From the NCBI GenBank assembly GCA_015060485.1, contig SUYI01000004.1, positions 62,001 to 126,000 of the forward strand: a DNA stretch of 64,000 nucleotides, written 5' to 3'. Under the pieces are notes generated by a model, which saw nothing but the letters and a program-made list of their open reading frames with translations, was not told the origin of the DNA and did not search any database. Below, piece by piece: positions 24,132 through 31,976 of this stretch; the stretch's first letter is position 1, and every line of letters starts with the position of its first letter. The position numbers were made by a program, and so were the translations under genes. This DNA comes from Prevotella sp. Its GTDB lineage: Bacteria; Bacteroidota; Bacteroidia; Bacteroidales; Bacteroidaceae.

Positions 24132-24234
24132 CGTTTCGTCCGACAGAATTTTCGTTTCGTCCGACGGAATTTTCGTTTCGTCCGACGGAATTTTCGTTTC
24201 GTCCGACGGAATTTTTATTCCGTCCGACGGAATG
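24132..24234. repeat. Five-copy 21-bp array of TCCGACGGA dyads
   Basis: Units begin at 24132, 24153, 24174 and 24195 with a variant last copy to 24234. Each carries CGTTTCGTCCGACGGAAT or nearly so; the first has A for G in the core and the last is a perfect inverted repeat, ATTCCGTCCGACGGAAT. The core can form a short hairpin or a two-fold DNA site in each unit. The inverted core is found at 4066-4142 with the same spacing. Confidence 0.92.
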
Positions 24235-24535
24235 CCCGCAAGCATCCCTTAAGTCACTAATCATTTCCCCCCTTTCCTATATCCCGTTCAAAAAATATCT
24301 CCATCCCGTTCCAGTATTTTTTCCATCGCGATGCAGGAAAAAGTCTGTCGCGTTTCTCTGTGAACTTTTTTTGTGAATAGTTTGAAGGACGAAAGGAATG
24401 GTTAAGTGCTTGATTTATAATGAATTGGTTCTTTTTTGTGACTTTTTGAACTTTTTCTTAGAAAAAAAAATAAAAAAGAAATATGATAATAATAGTTTTC
24501 CATGAAAACAATTCAAAAATTCACATCACCCTCGT

Positions 24536-24578
24536 AAAAAGGCTGTCTGCATGGGCTTTTCGGCTCACCAGACGGCTT
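24536..24578 (-). terminator. Probable terminator of the lipid-cluster operon
   Basis: On the minus strand AGCCGTCTG and CAGACAGCC pair with one mismatch around a GC-rich internal loop containing GAAAA, followed by five T residues. The hairpin begins at the stop codon of the 50-aa ORF. Confidence 0.5.
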
Positions 24579-24729
24579 AGAAACTATTCACAAAAAAAAG
24601 TTCTGGAGGATCATGGGGACGGCGTGATACCATTTCCTTTGGATATTGGATCATAAGTCCCCCGTAATCCCGGACGAGATTACGGCTCATGCTGGCGAGA
24701 TAGTCGGCTGGCGTGATGCCGAAGGCCAT
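24577..24729 (-). CDS. 50-aa ORF at the end of the lipid cluster, unknown
   Basis: It starts with ATG 10 bases after the stop of the LolA-like gene and ends directly against the terminator, which argues for a real cistron or the tail of a decayed one. The sequence is MAFGITPADYLASMSR, then DYGGLMIQYPKEM and RRPHDPPEL. It has no signal peptide and no membrane helix. I do not recognise the family. Its compact, proline-containing end looks like the C-terminus of a larger protein, so a remnant gene is as likely as an intact small protein. Confidence 0.4.
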   Translation of the reverse strand: MAFGITPADYLASMSRNLVRDYGGLMIQYPKEMVSRRPHDPPELFFVNSF

Positions 24730-24739
24730 ACACTATGAG

Positions 24740-25237
24740 TTATTTAAAAGTGTACTCGGTATAGTCTTCTCCGCGGCCATTCATGCGGAGTGTGCGCAGC
24801 GCCTTGCTCTTGGCGTCGACGGATAGGACGAAAGAGGTGAACAACTGGCGTTTCTTCTTACCCGCCGGCACGATGGTGACGGTGGTGGTGGTTCCCTTGG
24901 TCACGACGGTGATGTCGTCGCCCTGAGGAATGGCCTGCTGGTTGATGACTGCCTTGAGCACGGTATGGAAGGTGGCAAACTGGGGGTTCTTCTGGCTGTC
25001 GGTGACGTGCTGGCGTCCGCCCATCGTCATGGTGAACTTGGTGCCCTCCATCGTGAGCTGGTCTTTGCCGCCATCGGTGGAAATCGAGATATAGTCGGGC
25101 TTGCGGATGGTCAGCGTGCCTGTGGTGACGACATCGGTCTTGACGGCTTTTTTATGACTGGTCTTGGTGACCGTCTGCGCACTGAGGCTGGTGAATTGCA
25201 CCAGCGTACAGATCAGGAATATGAATAGTCTATTCAT
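24740..25237 (-). CDS. LolA-like outer-membrane lipoprotein carrier family protein
   Basis: 165 aa from ATG 25237, chosen because the further upstream ATGs lie in an ATGAAAGAA tandem repeat. The signal peptide is MNRLFIFLICTLVQFTSLSA. The mature protein reads as one antiparallel sheet with a central segment: GTLTIRKPDYISISTDGG, KFTMTMGG, ITVVTKGTTTTVTIVP and LRTLRMNGRGEDYTEYTF. This is the half-barrel pattern of LolA-type carriers encoded in aryl-polyene and flexirubin clusters, which are thought to move lipids across the periplasm. Here it follows a ketoreductase in a type II lipid cluster with an MMPL exporter, which supports that role. The assignment rests on pattern and context. Confidence 0.65.
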   Translation of the reverse strand: MNRLFIFLICTLVQFTSLSAQTVTKTSHKKAVKTDVVTTGTLTIRKPDYISISTDGGKDQLTMEGTKFTMTMGGRQHVTDSQKNPQFATFHTVLKAVINQQAIPQGDDITVVTKGTTTTVTIVPAGKKKRQLFTSFVLSVDAKSKALRTLRMNGRGEDYTEYTFK

Positions 25238-25283
25238 CATTTCTTTCATTTCTTTCATTTCATTCATTTCTTTCATTTCTCAT

Positions 25284-26003
25284 TTAAGTATAGAGTCCGC
25301 CGTTGATGGAAACGACTTCGCCGGTAATGTAGCCGGCACGGGGCGATGCGAGGAAGGCCACCAGATCGGCCACTTCCTCGGGGGTGCCGAAGCGCTGGGC
25401 AGGGATGGTTTTCTTGAGGGCAGCTTCGTCGAGGCCTTCGGTCATGTCGGTCTTGATGAAGCCCGGTGCAACAGCATTGACGGTGACACCGCGTCGGGCC
25501 ACCTCCTGTGCCAACGCTTTCGTGGCGGCGATGATACCGCCCTTGGCAGCAGAATAGTTGGTCTGACCGGGCAGTCCTTTCAGTCCGCTGACGCTGGCCA
25601 TCGAGATGATGCGTCCGAACTTATGCAGCTGCATGGCAGGTAGCAGGGGCTGGGTGACATTGAAGAAGCCCGACAGCGTGATGTCCACCACGCGGTGCCA
25701 GTCGGCCTCAGGCATCAGCGCCATGACGTTGTCGCGACGGATGCCGGCATTGTTGACGACGACCTCGATGTACTGTCCATCATGATTCTTCTGCCACTCG
25801 TCCAGCGCCTGGCGGGTCTGCTGGCTGTCGCTCACGTCGAAGGGCAGCAGTTCGCCGTTACCACCCGTCATTTCCAGCGTCCGACGGGCTTCTGCCTCGT
25901 TGCTGGTGTAATTGATAATCACTTGGTAGCCCTCCTGTGCCAAGCGGACACAAACGGCCCGTCCTATGCCTCGGCTACCGCCGGTTACTAATGCGTACTT
26001 CAT
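25284..26003 (-). CDS. FabG-type 3-oxoacyl-ACP reductase
   Basis: 239 aa, a short-chain dehydrogenase. The NADPH site is TGGSRGIG (residues 7-14), NNAG is at 84-87, and the active site is Ser137, Tyr150 and Lys154 (YSAAK), with the usual 13-residue Ser-Tyr spacing. The end is GYITGEVVSINGGLY, typical of FabG. It reduces beta-ketoacyl-ACP to the 3-hydroxy form. In this cluster it would act with the neighbouring ketosynthase, ACP and dehydratase in a dedicated acyl/polyene chain assembly rather than in housekeeping fatty-acid synthesis. Confidence 0.93.
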   Translation of the reverse strand: MKYALVTGGSRGIGRAVCVRLAQEGYQVIINYTSNEAEARRTLEMTGGNGELLPFDVSDSQQTRQALDEWQKNHDGQYIEVVVNNAGIRRDNVMALMPEADWHRVVDITLSGFFNVTQPLLPAMQLHKFGRIISMASVSGLKGLPGQTNYSAAKGGIIAATKALAQEVARRGVTVNAVAPGFIKTDMTEGLDEAALKKTIPAQRFGTPEEVADLVAFLASPRAGYITGEVVSINGGLYT

Positions 26004-26008
26004 ATTGC

Positions 26009-26040
26009 TTTGAACATTGAACTTTGAACATTGAACTTTG
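26009..26040. repeat. Tandem TTTGAACATTGAAC spacer repeat
   Basis: Two and a half copies of a 14- to 16-base unit (TTTGAACATTGAAC) fill part of the spacer upstream of the ketoreductase gene. Similar TTGAACTT units are captured in the coding end of the 43697-48838 gene. Confidence 0.85.
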
Positions 26041-26081
26041 TAATCTACCTTGGTCGCTTTGTACCTTTAGGTCAAAGAACT
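26041..26081 (-). repeat. Two-hairpin dispersed element, copy 1
   Basis: The plus strand has TAATC, a small inverted repeat ACC-TT-GGT, then CGCTTTG-T-ACC-TTTA-GGT-CAAAG-AACT. The second hairpin has arms CTTTG/CAAAG and ACC/GGT with one bulge. Copies 2 and 3 lie at 51676-51718 and 60260-60301. Here its end overlaps the last codons (SLT) and stop of the oxidoreductase gene. Confidence 0.8.
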
Positions 26082-27479
26082 GTCAACTAAATTCAGCGTA
26101 TTGAACGCCGTACGTGTCACGCCCTCCAGCCCGTGCAGCACCAGACTCTGGCCGGTCAGCAAGAGATTGGGGATGGGTGTCTTGGGCGACAGCATGGTCA
26201 TCAGCGGCATGCGGCAGTCTTTCCTGACGCCGAAGGCTGAGCCGCAGGGCGACAGCGTATAGTCGCGCCAGGTGAGTGGCGTGCTGGTGTATCGTCGCTC
26301 GACCATCTCCGCCAAACCGGGTATGACGCGCTCGGCCAGCCGGATGCACTCGTCGGCCAGCCGATCCTTCTGCATCTCGTAGATCTGTCCGCGACGTCCT
26401 CTCGTCGTATCCTCCCAATGGCGGCACACCTCCCACGGCATGGGAGTGAGCAGGTCGACCTGACGTACGAACTGCGTACCGTCGTCGGGTACCCTGGCAC
26501 TAACCATCACGCCACCGACACCGTCAACTTCCTCGGCGAAGGTCCATACGTTAGCCTTGCGGTAGACGTACTTGTTGTGGTTAAAATAGGGCAGCACGCC
26601 CGGTTTCAGCACCAGGGAGACGGTGAATATTCCAAACGTATTCTCCAAGGCATTGATGCGGCGGCGGAACACACCTTTCAGCAGCGTGGAATCCTTCAGC
26701 CAGCCGAATGTCAGCTGCGGGTGCACGTCGCTGATAAAGAGACGGCCTTCGAACACCCTGCCATTCGGGCATCGTGCCGCCACGATGCTGCCACCCGCCT
26801 CCTCGAGGCGCCTGACCTCTGCACCACAGCACACTTCACCTCCGGCAGCCTTGATGTCGCTGATGAGTGAATTGACTATCAGGTTGCCGCTGCCCTTCAG
26901 TCGCCAGCTGCTCTGGACGTAGCTGCTCAGGCTGTGGGCAAAATTGAACAGCGGCAGCGACTCGCGCCTCAGCTCCATCTTCATGGCAGTGGCCGAAAGG
27001 ATGTTGACGAGCAGCGCGTCGTGGAAAAGTGTCGTCAGGTAGTCGTAGGCATTCACGTGACTGCTGTCCTCGAACGAAGGCAGATGACGCAACATGTCGA
27101 CAAACTGCTGCAGGGCTTGGCGCTCCTGCGGGAAATAGCCACTCAGCGTGTCGGCAAAACGGTCGAAACCCTCAGCCAGCGGATAGGTCTGACGGCCTAT
27201 CGTTATCTGGTCGAAGCCATCGGCGTCGAGCCGTTGCCAAGGCAGCTTGAGCAGTCCCAGCTGACTGAAGGCGTCGTGCAGAGGCTGTCCCTCGGCCAGT
27301 CCGCCCACATAGTGCAGTCCCGTGTCGAACTCCATACTGCCCCGGTGGTAGCTCTGCAGGCATCCTCCCGGCTGGTGCTGCCGTTCGAGCACCAAGACGC
27401 TGCGTCCGCTCTGTGCCAGCTGTCGGGCACAAATCAGCCCACCCATTCCACTGCCTATCACGATGACGTCGTACTTCAT
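26067..27479 (-). CDS. FAD-dependent oxidoreductase, CrtI/retinol-saturase-like
   Basis: 470 aa. The N-terminal Rossmann fold is explicit: DVIVIGSGMGGLICARQLAQSG (residues 4-25), the ribose-binding ELER-like VLVLERQ, and PGGCLQS. The C-terminal FAD-contact segment is LLLTGQSLVLHGLEGVTRTA. The middle part has the variable substrate domain of the phytoene desaturase / carotenoid isomerase / retinol saturase group. In this cluster the likely role is to oxidise, isomerise or saturate a polyene or acyl chain; the direction cannot be read from sequence. It lies 3 bases downstream of the exporter gene. Its last three codons come from a dispersed repeat element. Confidence 0.88.
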   Translation of the reverse strand: MKYDVIVIGSGMGGLICARQLAQSGRSVLVLERQHQPGGCLQSYHRGSMEFDTGLHYVGGLAEGQPLHDAFSQLGLLKLPWQRLDADGFDQITIGRQTYPLAEGFDRFADTLSGYFPQERQALQQFVDMLRHLPSFEDSSHVNAYDYLTTLFHDALLVNILSATAMKMELRRESLPLFNFAHSLSSYVQSSWRLKGSGNLIVNSLISDIKAAGGEVCCGAEVRRLEEAGGSIVAARCPNGRVFEGRLFISDVHPQLTFGWLKDSTLLKGVFRRRINALENTFGIFTVSLVLKPGVLPYFNHNKYVYRKANVWTFAEEVDGVGGVMVSARVPDDGTQFVRQVDLLTPMPWEVCRHWEDTTRGRRGQIYEMQKDRLADECIRLAERVIPGLAEMVERRYTSTPLTWRDYTLSPCGSAFGVRKDCRMPLMTMLSPKTPIPNLLLTGQSLVLHGLEGVTRTAFNTLNLVDSSLT

Positions 27480-27482
27480 GGG

Positions 27483-29981
27483 CTACTTGCGATAAAGCCA
27501 CCGGAAGACGGCGGGTTGTACGACATAGGACAGGACGATGGCCGAGAGCAGTCCGACCAATGTGGAGAAGCCCACGCTGCGGATGGCGGGATGCACGGCG
27601 AGCAGCATGCTGCCCACGGTGACTATCAGGGTGACTGCCGAGAGCAGGATGGCGGTCTTGTGATAATTGAGGTTTGAGGTTTGAGGTTTGAGATTTGCTG
27701 ACAGGCCGTCGCTAATGAGGCCGTGCATGATGAAGATGCTATAGTCGACACCAATACCAAAGATAAAGGTGGATATGATGATGCTGATGAGGTTGAACTG
27801 CTGGCCGAAGATATTCATGGCGCCCAGAACGATGAGCCAGCTGAGCAGGATGGGCATGAAGCCCAGCAGGGTGTGCTTGATGTCGAACCGGAACGACAGC
27901 CACAGCACCACGAGCACGAAGGCCATCGACAGCCATTGCAGGCGGTCGAAGTCGCTGCTCATCTGGAGCAGGGTGTCCGTCGTATAATAATAGGTGTCGA
28001 GCACCAGCAGATGGGGGTCGCTGCTGACGGCATCGCAGATGCGCATATAGTCGCTGTCGCTACTGCGCACAGAGTCGTTCTGACAGCGCACGGAGGTGAA
28101 GCAGAGCCAGGTACCGTCGTACGACTGCTCCATGAGCGTCGACAGGTAGCCCTCAGGAATCAGGTTGGCCTTGTAGAGGGCATCGGCCTCGTAGTCGCCC
28201 CTGGCAGCCTGGAAGAAAGTCTCGAAGGCTTCAGGAAGCAGGTCGGCAGCAGGTGCCGTCGCTGCAATGAGCTGGCGGACGGTGGCCAGGCGGCTGTCGT
28301 CCCAATAGCGGTGCCAGACATCGATGCGTTGCTGCTGACGGTCGAGTGACACCAGCAACTCGTCGGTGGGCGTATAGCTCTTCACCAGTCCCAGGCGCTG
28401 CAGGGAGTCGAGTTTATGGCGCAGCACGCCGAAGTGATGGAGGGCTTCCTCCATGGTCTGTCCCTGACTGGCAAAATATTTGGTCTTGTCGCCGGTATAG
28501 GTCTTCGTGCTCAGCAGGTTCTCAGAATGCTCCACCATCGGGTTGTCGTAGCCCAGATTATGCATGTCGGCATCGAAATGGGTGCCGCCCACGAACCAGG
28601 CACCGACGCCAACGACAGCCAGCACGACGATGACGGCAATCAGCGGTTTCTTCCGATCGAAAGGACAGGCGTTGATACGCTCAATAAATTTGGGAAATGC
28701 ATGTTGGGCGGGTCTTAACAGGTGCGGCAGCCAGATGAGCGAGAACAATGTGGTGCCGAGAATGGCAAAGGCTGCAAACAGTCCGAAGTCGCGTAGCAGG
28801 TCGGTTTGAATGAACAGGAGTCCTGAAAACGAGCCGATGGTGGTGATACAGCCCAGAAGGACAGGCTTCACCTGGTCGCGCAGCAGTTGTACGGGGTCGC
28901 TGACATACTGGTGGTGTGTCATGACGTGGAGCACATAGCTGAGTGCCACGCCGAGCACCACACCGCCGATGCCTAATGCCAACAGCGAGAACTGGCCCTT
29001 CAGCCAGTACATCATAGACAGTCCGAACAGCGTACCGAAGGCTACCGGCAACAGAAGCAGAGGGATGGCATCCCACCGGCGAAAGCACAGCAGCAGGAAG
29101 ATGAGTACCAGGACCAGTGCACCAGCAATGGTCGTGGTCAGGTCGTGCTTGATCTGTGTGGAGTTGTAGTAGCCGCTGGCAGGTGTGCCGTGATAGCTGA
29201 TGTCGACAGTAGGATGCGACTGCCGGAGCTGGCTGATGACGGTGTTGAGACGTTCGAAGAGTGCGGAGCCCTGACCGGTATTGGTCGACGAGAACCGAGG
29301 GGTCAGGAATGCCAAACACACCGTCGTGTCGGGCACGAAGAAATGATTGTCCACCGTCAGGTAAGTGCCACCGCTCAGCAACGACGTCATCTGTTTGGCC
29401 AGAACGTTGCGCATGCCCATGGGGTCGAGCTCGATGAGTTCGGGAAACATCTCGCCGAACTCGCCTTGCAGGTCGTCACGGTTCTGCTGCATCTGTCCGG
29501 CGAAGTGTTCACGCGTCAGCAAGGAATCGAAACGTGCGTACACCGCTGTATCGATATAGGCCGGCAGGTGGGCTGTCATGTAGTCAATGCCCTCGGGCAA
29601 CAAATCCTCGTCTATCTTATAGAACAGGTTCTCTACCAGCGCCGTGTCGCGTTGCAGGGAATCGGCAAGGGCATCGCAGACAGCAGTTAGCAACGCTACT
29701 CGTCCGTTGTCTGAGTCATCACTCCCCTCGCCCTTTGGAGAGGGGCCGGGGGTGAGGCTGAAAAGCACAAACACCTTGTCCTTAATCTTCAGATCGGCAA
29801 AGGCCAGCTTGGTGGTGCCATCCTCATTCTTCGACGATGGCATCAGCTGGTTGATGTCTTCCTCTAGATGAATCTGCAAGGAGAAATAGCCGAACAGCAC
29901 GAAGAGGCTCACCATAGAGAGCCAGCAGACGAGCCGATGGCTGTGGAAATACTGGTAGATGCGGACAAACAATTCTGTCAT
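27483..29981 (-). CDS. MMPL/RND-type lipid exporter
   Basis: 832 aa from ATG 29981, which overlaps the dehydratase stop by 4 bases (ATGA). It has a membrane helix near the N-terminus, a large periplasmic loop, five or six helices at about 240-430, a second loop and a last helix set at about 640-825 (LGAMNIFGQQFNLISIIIST; FGIGVDYSIFIMHG), the two-fold MMPL design. Such exporters in aryl-polyene, flexirubin and mycolate-type pathways carry finished lipids across the inner membrane. Two short repeat sequences are captured in frame: one encodes LTPGPSPKGEG (about 29718-29760, near residue 80) and one NLKPQTSNLN (27666-27697, in a late loop). Confidence 0.92.
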   Translation of the reverse strand: MTELFVRIYQYFHSHRLVCWLSMVSLFVLFGYFSLQIHLEEDINQLMPSSKNEDGTTKLAFADLKIKDKVFVLFSLTPGPSPKGEGSDDSDNGRVALLTAVCDALADSLQRDTALVENLFYKIDEDLLPEGIDYMTAHLPAYIDTAVYARFDSLLTREHFAGQMQQNRDDLQGEFGEMFPELIELDPMGMRNVLAKQMTSLLSGGTYLTVDNHFFVPDTTVCLAFLTPRFSSTNTGQGSALFERLNTVISQLRQSHPTVDISYHGTPASGYYNSTQIKHDLTTTIAGALVLVLIFLLLCFRRWDAIPLLLLPVAFGTLFGLSMMYWLKGQFSLLALGIGGVVLGVALSYVLHVMTHHQYVSDPVQLLRDQVKPVLLGCITTIGSFSGLLFIQTDLLRDFGLFAAFAILGTTLFSLIWLPHLLRPAQHAFPKFIERINACPFDRKKPLIAVIVVLAVVGVGAWFVGGTHFDADMHNLGYDNPMVEHSENLLSTKTYTGDKTKYFASQGQTMEEALHHFGVLRHKLDSLQRLGLVKSYTPTDELLVSLDRQQQRIDVWHRYWDDSRLATVRQLIAATAPAADLLPEAFETFFQAARGDYEADALYKANLIPEGYLSTLMEQSYDGTWLCFTSVRCQNDSVRSSDSDYMRICDAVSSDPHLLVLDTYYYTTDTLLQMSSDFDRLQWLSMAFVLVVLWLSFRFDIKHTLLGFMPILLSWLIVLGAMNIFGQQFNLISIIISTFIFGIGVDYSIFIMHGLISDGLSANLKPQTSNLNYHKTAILLSAVTLIVTVGSMLLAVHPAIRSVGFSTLVGLLSAIVLSYVVQPAVFRWLYRK
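27666..27697. repeat. In-frame TTGAGGTTTGAGG repeat within the MMPL gene
   Basis: Tandem GGTTTGA units encode NLKPQTSNL in the exporter. The same unit encodes NIKPQTSK in the unrelated glycosidase at 9171-9215. Confidence 0.85.
29718..29760. repeat. In-frame palindromic element encoding LTPGPSPKGEG
   Basis: CCCCTC and GAGGGG arms form a GC-rich inverted repeat inside the exporter gene, adding a Pro/Gly/Lys-rich loop. From general knowledge this peptide appears in unrelated Bacteroidetes proteins for the same reason. Confidence 0.75.
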
Positions 29982-30427
29982 TGAACAAATATTTTCAAGT
30001 CTACTTCGCAAATCGTGTCGTCGCCGATGCAGGATTTCCCGTGACAGAGCGTCATGGAACCAAACGAGAAGCCCATCGTCACAGTTGTCGTGATGAGCTC
30101 ATGGAGTCGTGGACGGCGCTGACAGAGGAAATGCTTCACTTCGGCAATCATGCCCACTGGCGGACGGGCGGCGCCCTGCTGCGTGGCCACATGTCCGGCA
30201 AGTGCCGAGGCTGACTGGGCGATATGCTCAATCAGTCCCGACGCTGACATTTCACCGTCTGGCAGCATGAAGTAGTTGTCCTTGCGCACAGACAACGAGG
30301 TCGTGCAGGATGCTCCCGTCAGGCTATCAGCCGTCGTGGGGGCCTCCCCTGCCTCAAACTCATCCACCATCACAAAGGGGTTGCGCTGGGGAATCAGCTG
30401 CTCTATGTCCTTACCAACGTACTTCAT
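29978..30427 (-). CDS. ApeP-like hot-dog 3-hydroxyacyl-ACP dehydratase
   Basis: 149 aa from ATG 30427 (a TTG lies further upstream). The fold is the FabZ/ApeP hot dog: DIEQLIPQRNPFVMVDEF at the start and LIEHIAQSASALAGH as the central helix. The FabZ active-site segment GHFPGxPxxPG is replaced by LPDGEMSASG, so the canonical His is missing, while the helix Glu (about residue 73) is kept. ApeP-type enzymes in aryl-polyene clusters have this same change from memory. It would dehydrate 3-hydroxyacyl-ACP to the enoyl form. It overlaps the exporter start and follows the ACP by 18 bases. Confidence 0.82.
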   Translation of the reverse strand: MKYVGKDIEQLIPQRNPFVMVDEFEAGEAPTTADSLTGASCTTSLSVRKDNYFMLPDGEMSASGLIEHIAQSASALAGHVATQQGAARPPVGMIAEVKHFLCQRRPRLHELITTTVTMGFSFGSMTLCHGKSCIGDDTICEVDLKIFVQ

Positions 30428-30445
30428 TTTTACAATTGTCAATTA

Positions 30446-30685
30446 TCAAAGGTGCTGCTCGATGTAGTCGTACAGGTTGTTGAAGGTCTGGATCTGCTTC
30501 AGGTCTTCAACAGGGATGGTAATCTTGTAGGTCATCTGCACCAGGGCGATGAGGTCTACCAGATTGATACTATCCAGCGAGAGCGTCTCTTTCAGGTTTG
30601 CATCGGGGGCAAACTCACTCTGTTCTACTTCAAACTCTTCTTCCAGCAGGTTGTTGACCTGCGCAATGATTTCTTCTCTTGTCAT
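30446..30685 (-). CDS. Acyl carrier protein
   Basis: 79 aa, acidic, with four-helix ACP spacing. The phosphopantetheine site is Ser39 in LSLDSINLVDLI (a DSI rather than DSL form). It carries the growing acyl chain for the adjacent ketosynthase, dehydratase and ketoreductase. It is a dedicated carrier separate from the housekeeping AcpP, since it lies inside the lipid cluster between ketosynthase and dehydratase. Confidence 0.95.
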   Translation of the reverse strand: MTREEIIAQVNNLLEEEFEVEQSEFAPDANLKETLSLDSINLVDLIALVQMTYKITIPVEDLKQIQTFNNLYDYIEQHL

Positions 30686-30731
30686 TTTGATTTAAAATTA
30701 AACGATTATAATTAATACTTCAATTATTTCT

Positions 30732-31958
30732 TCAACCCTTCAAGTCTTTGACGATGAGCGTTGAATTGGTTCCGCCGAAGCCGAACGAGTTACTCAGGAA
30801 CATGTCGAAATGCTGCTGGCGGGTCTCGGGGATGACGTTGATGCACTGGGTCACCTCGTCGGGACTCTCGAAATTCAGCGAACCGCCAATGAAGTCGTTC
30901 TTCATCATCAGCATCGAATAGACAATCTCCGACGCTCCGGCCATCCACATCTCGTGGCCCGTCTGGCTCTTTGTCGACGTGACAGGTACCTTGTAGTCAC
31001 CGAATACCTGAGCGATGGCTTCGGCCTCACGACTGTCACCAATAGGCGTGGAGGTGGCGTGGGCATTGACATAGCCGATATCTGTGGGCTTGACGCCGGC
31101 ACTCTCCAGACAACGGAGCAGCGAACGGGCAGGTCCCTCGACATTAGGTGTGGAGATGTGGTCGCCATTGCCCGAGAATCCCCAGCCGAGAATCTCAGCC
31201 AGGATGGGCGCTCCGCGACGCACGGCGTGCTCGTAGTCCTCGATGATGAGTGTGGCGGCACCACCGCTGGGCACCAATCCGTCACGGTCGCGGTCGAAGG
31301 GACGGCTGGCTTTTGTGGGTTCGTCGATACGGGTGGAGAACGTCTGCAGGGCATCGAACGAAGCGATACCGTACATATTATTCTCTTCCGCACCGCCACA
31401 GACGATGCAGTCCTGCAAACCGTTCTTGATGAGCAGGAAACCCAGTCCCAACGACTGCGAACCGCTGGCGCAGGCTGCCGATGCCGTCAGGTTGATACCC
31501 TTCAGGTGGAACAGCGTGGCCAGGTTCATCGTCACCGTCGAGTTCATAGACTGGAAGATGGCGCCAGAGCCACAGGCGGCCGTTGAACCGACCTGACGGA
31601 ACTTGTCCATAGCTACCATCGTCGACTCGGCTACGGAGTCGTTGCCATAGATGACGCCCACTTCGTGGCTGTCGATATAGTCTTGTGTCAGGCGTGCCTG
31701 CTCCAAGGCCTGCACGGTGGCCACATAGGCATACTGTGCCTCCTCGGGCATCATCTGACGCACGTTGCGACTTAATACTTTCTTCAGATCGGGATGCGGC
31801 ACATTGGCACAGATGGGCGAACGGAATCCCGCATCCATGCGCTCCTGACTGAACACGATGCCGCTACGTCCTTCGAACAGGGACTGGCGCACCTCGTCGA
31901 GCGTCGTACCGATGCACGACCAGATGCCCATACCCGTAATAACTACTCTTCTTTCCAT
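30732..31958 (-). CDS. Beta-ketoacyl-ACP synthase (KAS I/II type)
   Basis: 408 aa thiolase fold. The active site is complete: Cys163 in SAACASGSQ, His300 in VNAHATSTPIGD and His335 in KSQTGHEMWMAGA, with GFGGTN near the end. It condenses malonyl-ACP with the acyl primer, lengthening the chain. It is the only ketosynthase here; no chain-length factor partner accompanies it, unlike most aryl-polyene and type II polyketide clusters. It lies 18 bases downstream of the GNAT gene. Confidence 0.95.
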   Translation of the reverse strand: MERRVVITGMGIWSCIGTTLDEVRQSLFEGRSGIVFSQERMDAGFRSPICANVPHPDLKKVLSRNVRQMMPEEAQYAYVATVQALEQARLTQDYIDSHEVGVIYGNDSVAESTMVAMDKFRQVGSTAACGSGAIFQSMNSTVTMNLATLFHLKGINLTASAACASGSQSLGLGFLLIKNGLQDCIVCGGAEENNMYGIASFDALQTFSTRIDEPTKASRPFDRDRDGLVPSGGAATLIIEDYEHAVRRGAPILAEILGWGFSGNGDHISTPNVEGPARSLLRCLESAGVKPTDIGYVNAHATSTPIGDSREAEAIAQVFGDYKVPVTSTKSQTGHEMWMAGASEIVYSMLMMKNDFIGGSLNFESPDEVTQCINVIPETRQQHFDMFLSNSFGFGGTNSTLIVKDLKG

Positions 31959-31976
31959 ATATTTTGAACTTTATGA

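Larger units (their letters stand above)
23992..24576. other. Large non-coding gap with promoter, repeat array and terminator
   Basis: 585 bases without a supported gene. It holds the sensory-operon promoter (24041-24071), the 21-bp repeat array (24132-24234), an A/T-rich stretch (about 24340-24535) with no visible coding pattern, and the terminator of the lipid cluster (24536-24578). A plus-strand frame through the array encodes only RFVRRNF heptads and is an artefact of the 21-base period. Confidence 0.7.

Noticed and set aside
24132..24234. Possible CRISPR array
   Set aside because: Units are contiguous 21-base repeats without unique spacers and no cas genes are present.
23997..24260. Plus-strand frame encoding RFVRRNF heptads
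   Set aside because: The heptads arise from a 21-base DNA repeat in an untranslated region that includes a promoter; no homologous protein pattern.
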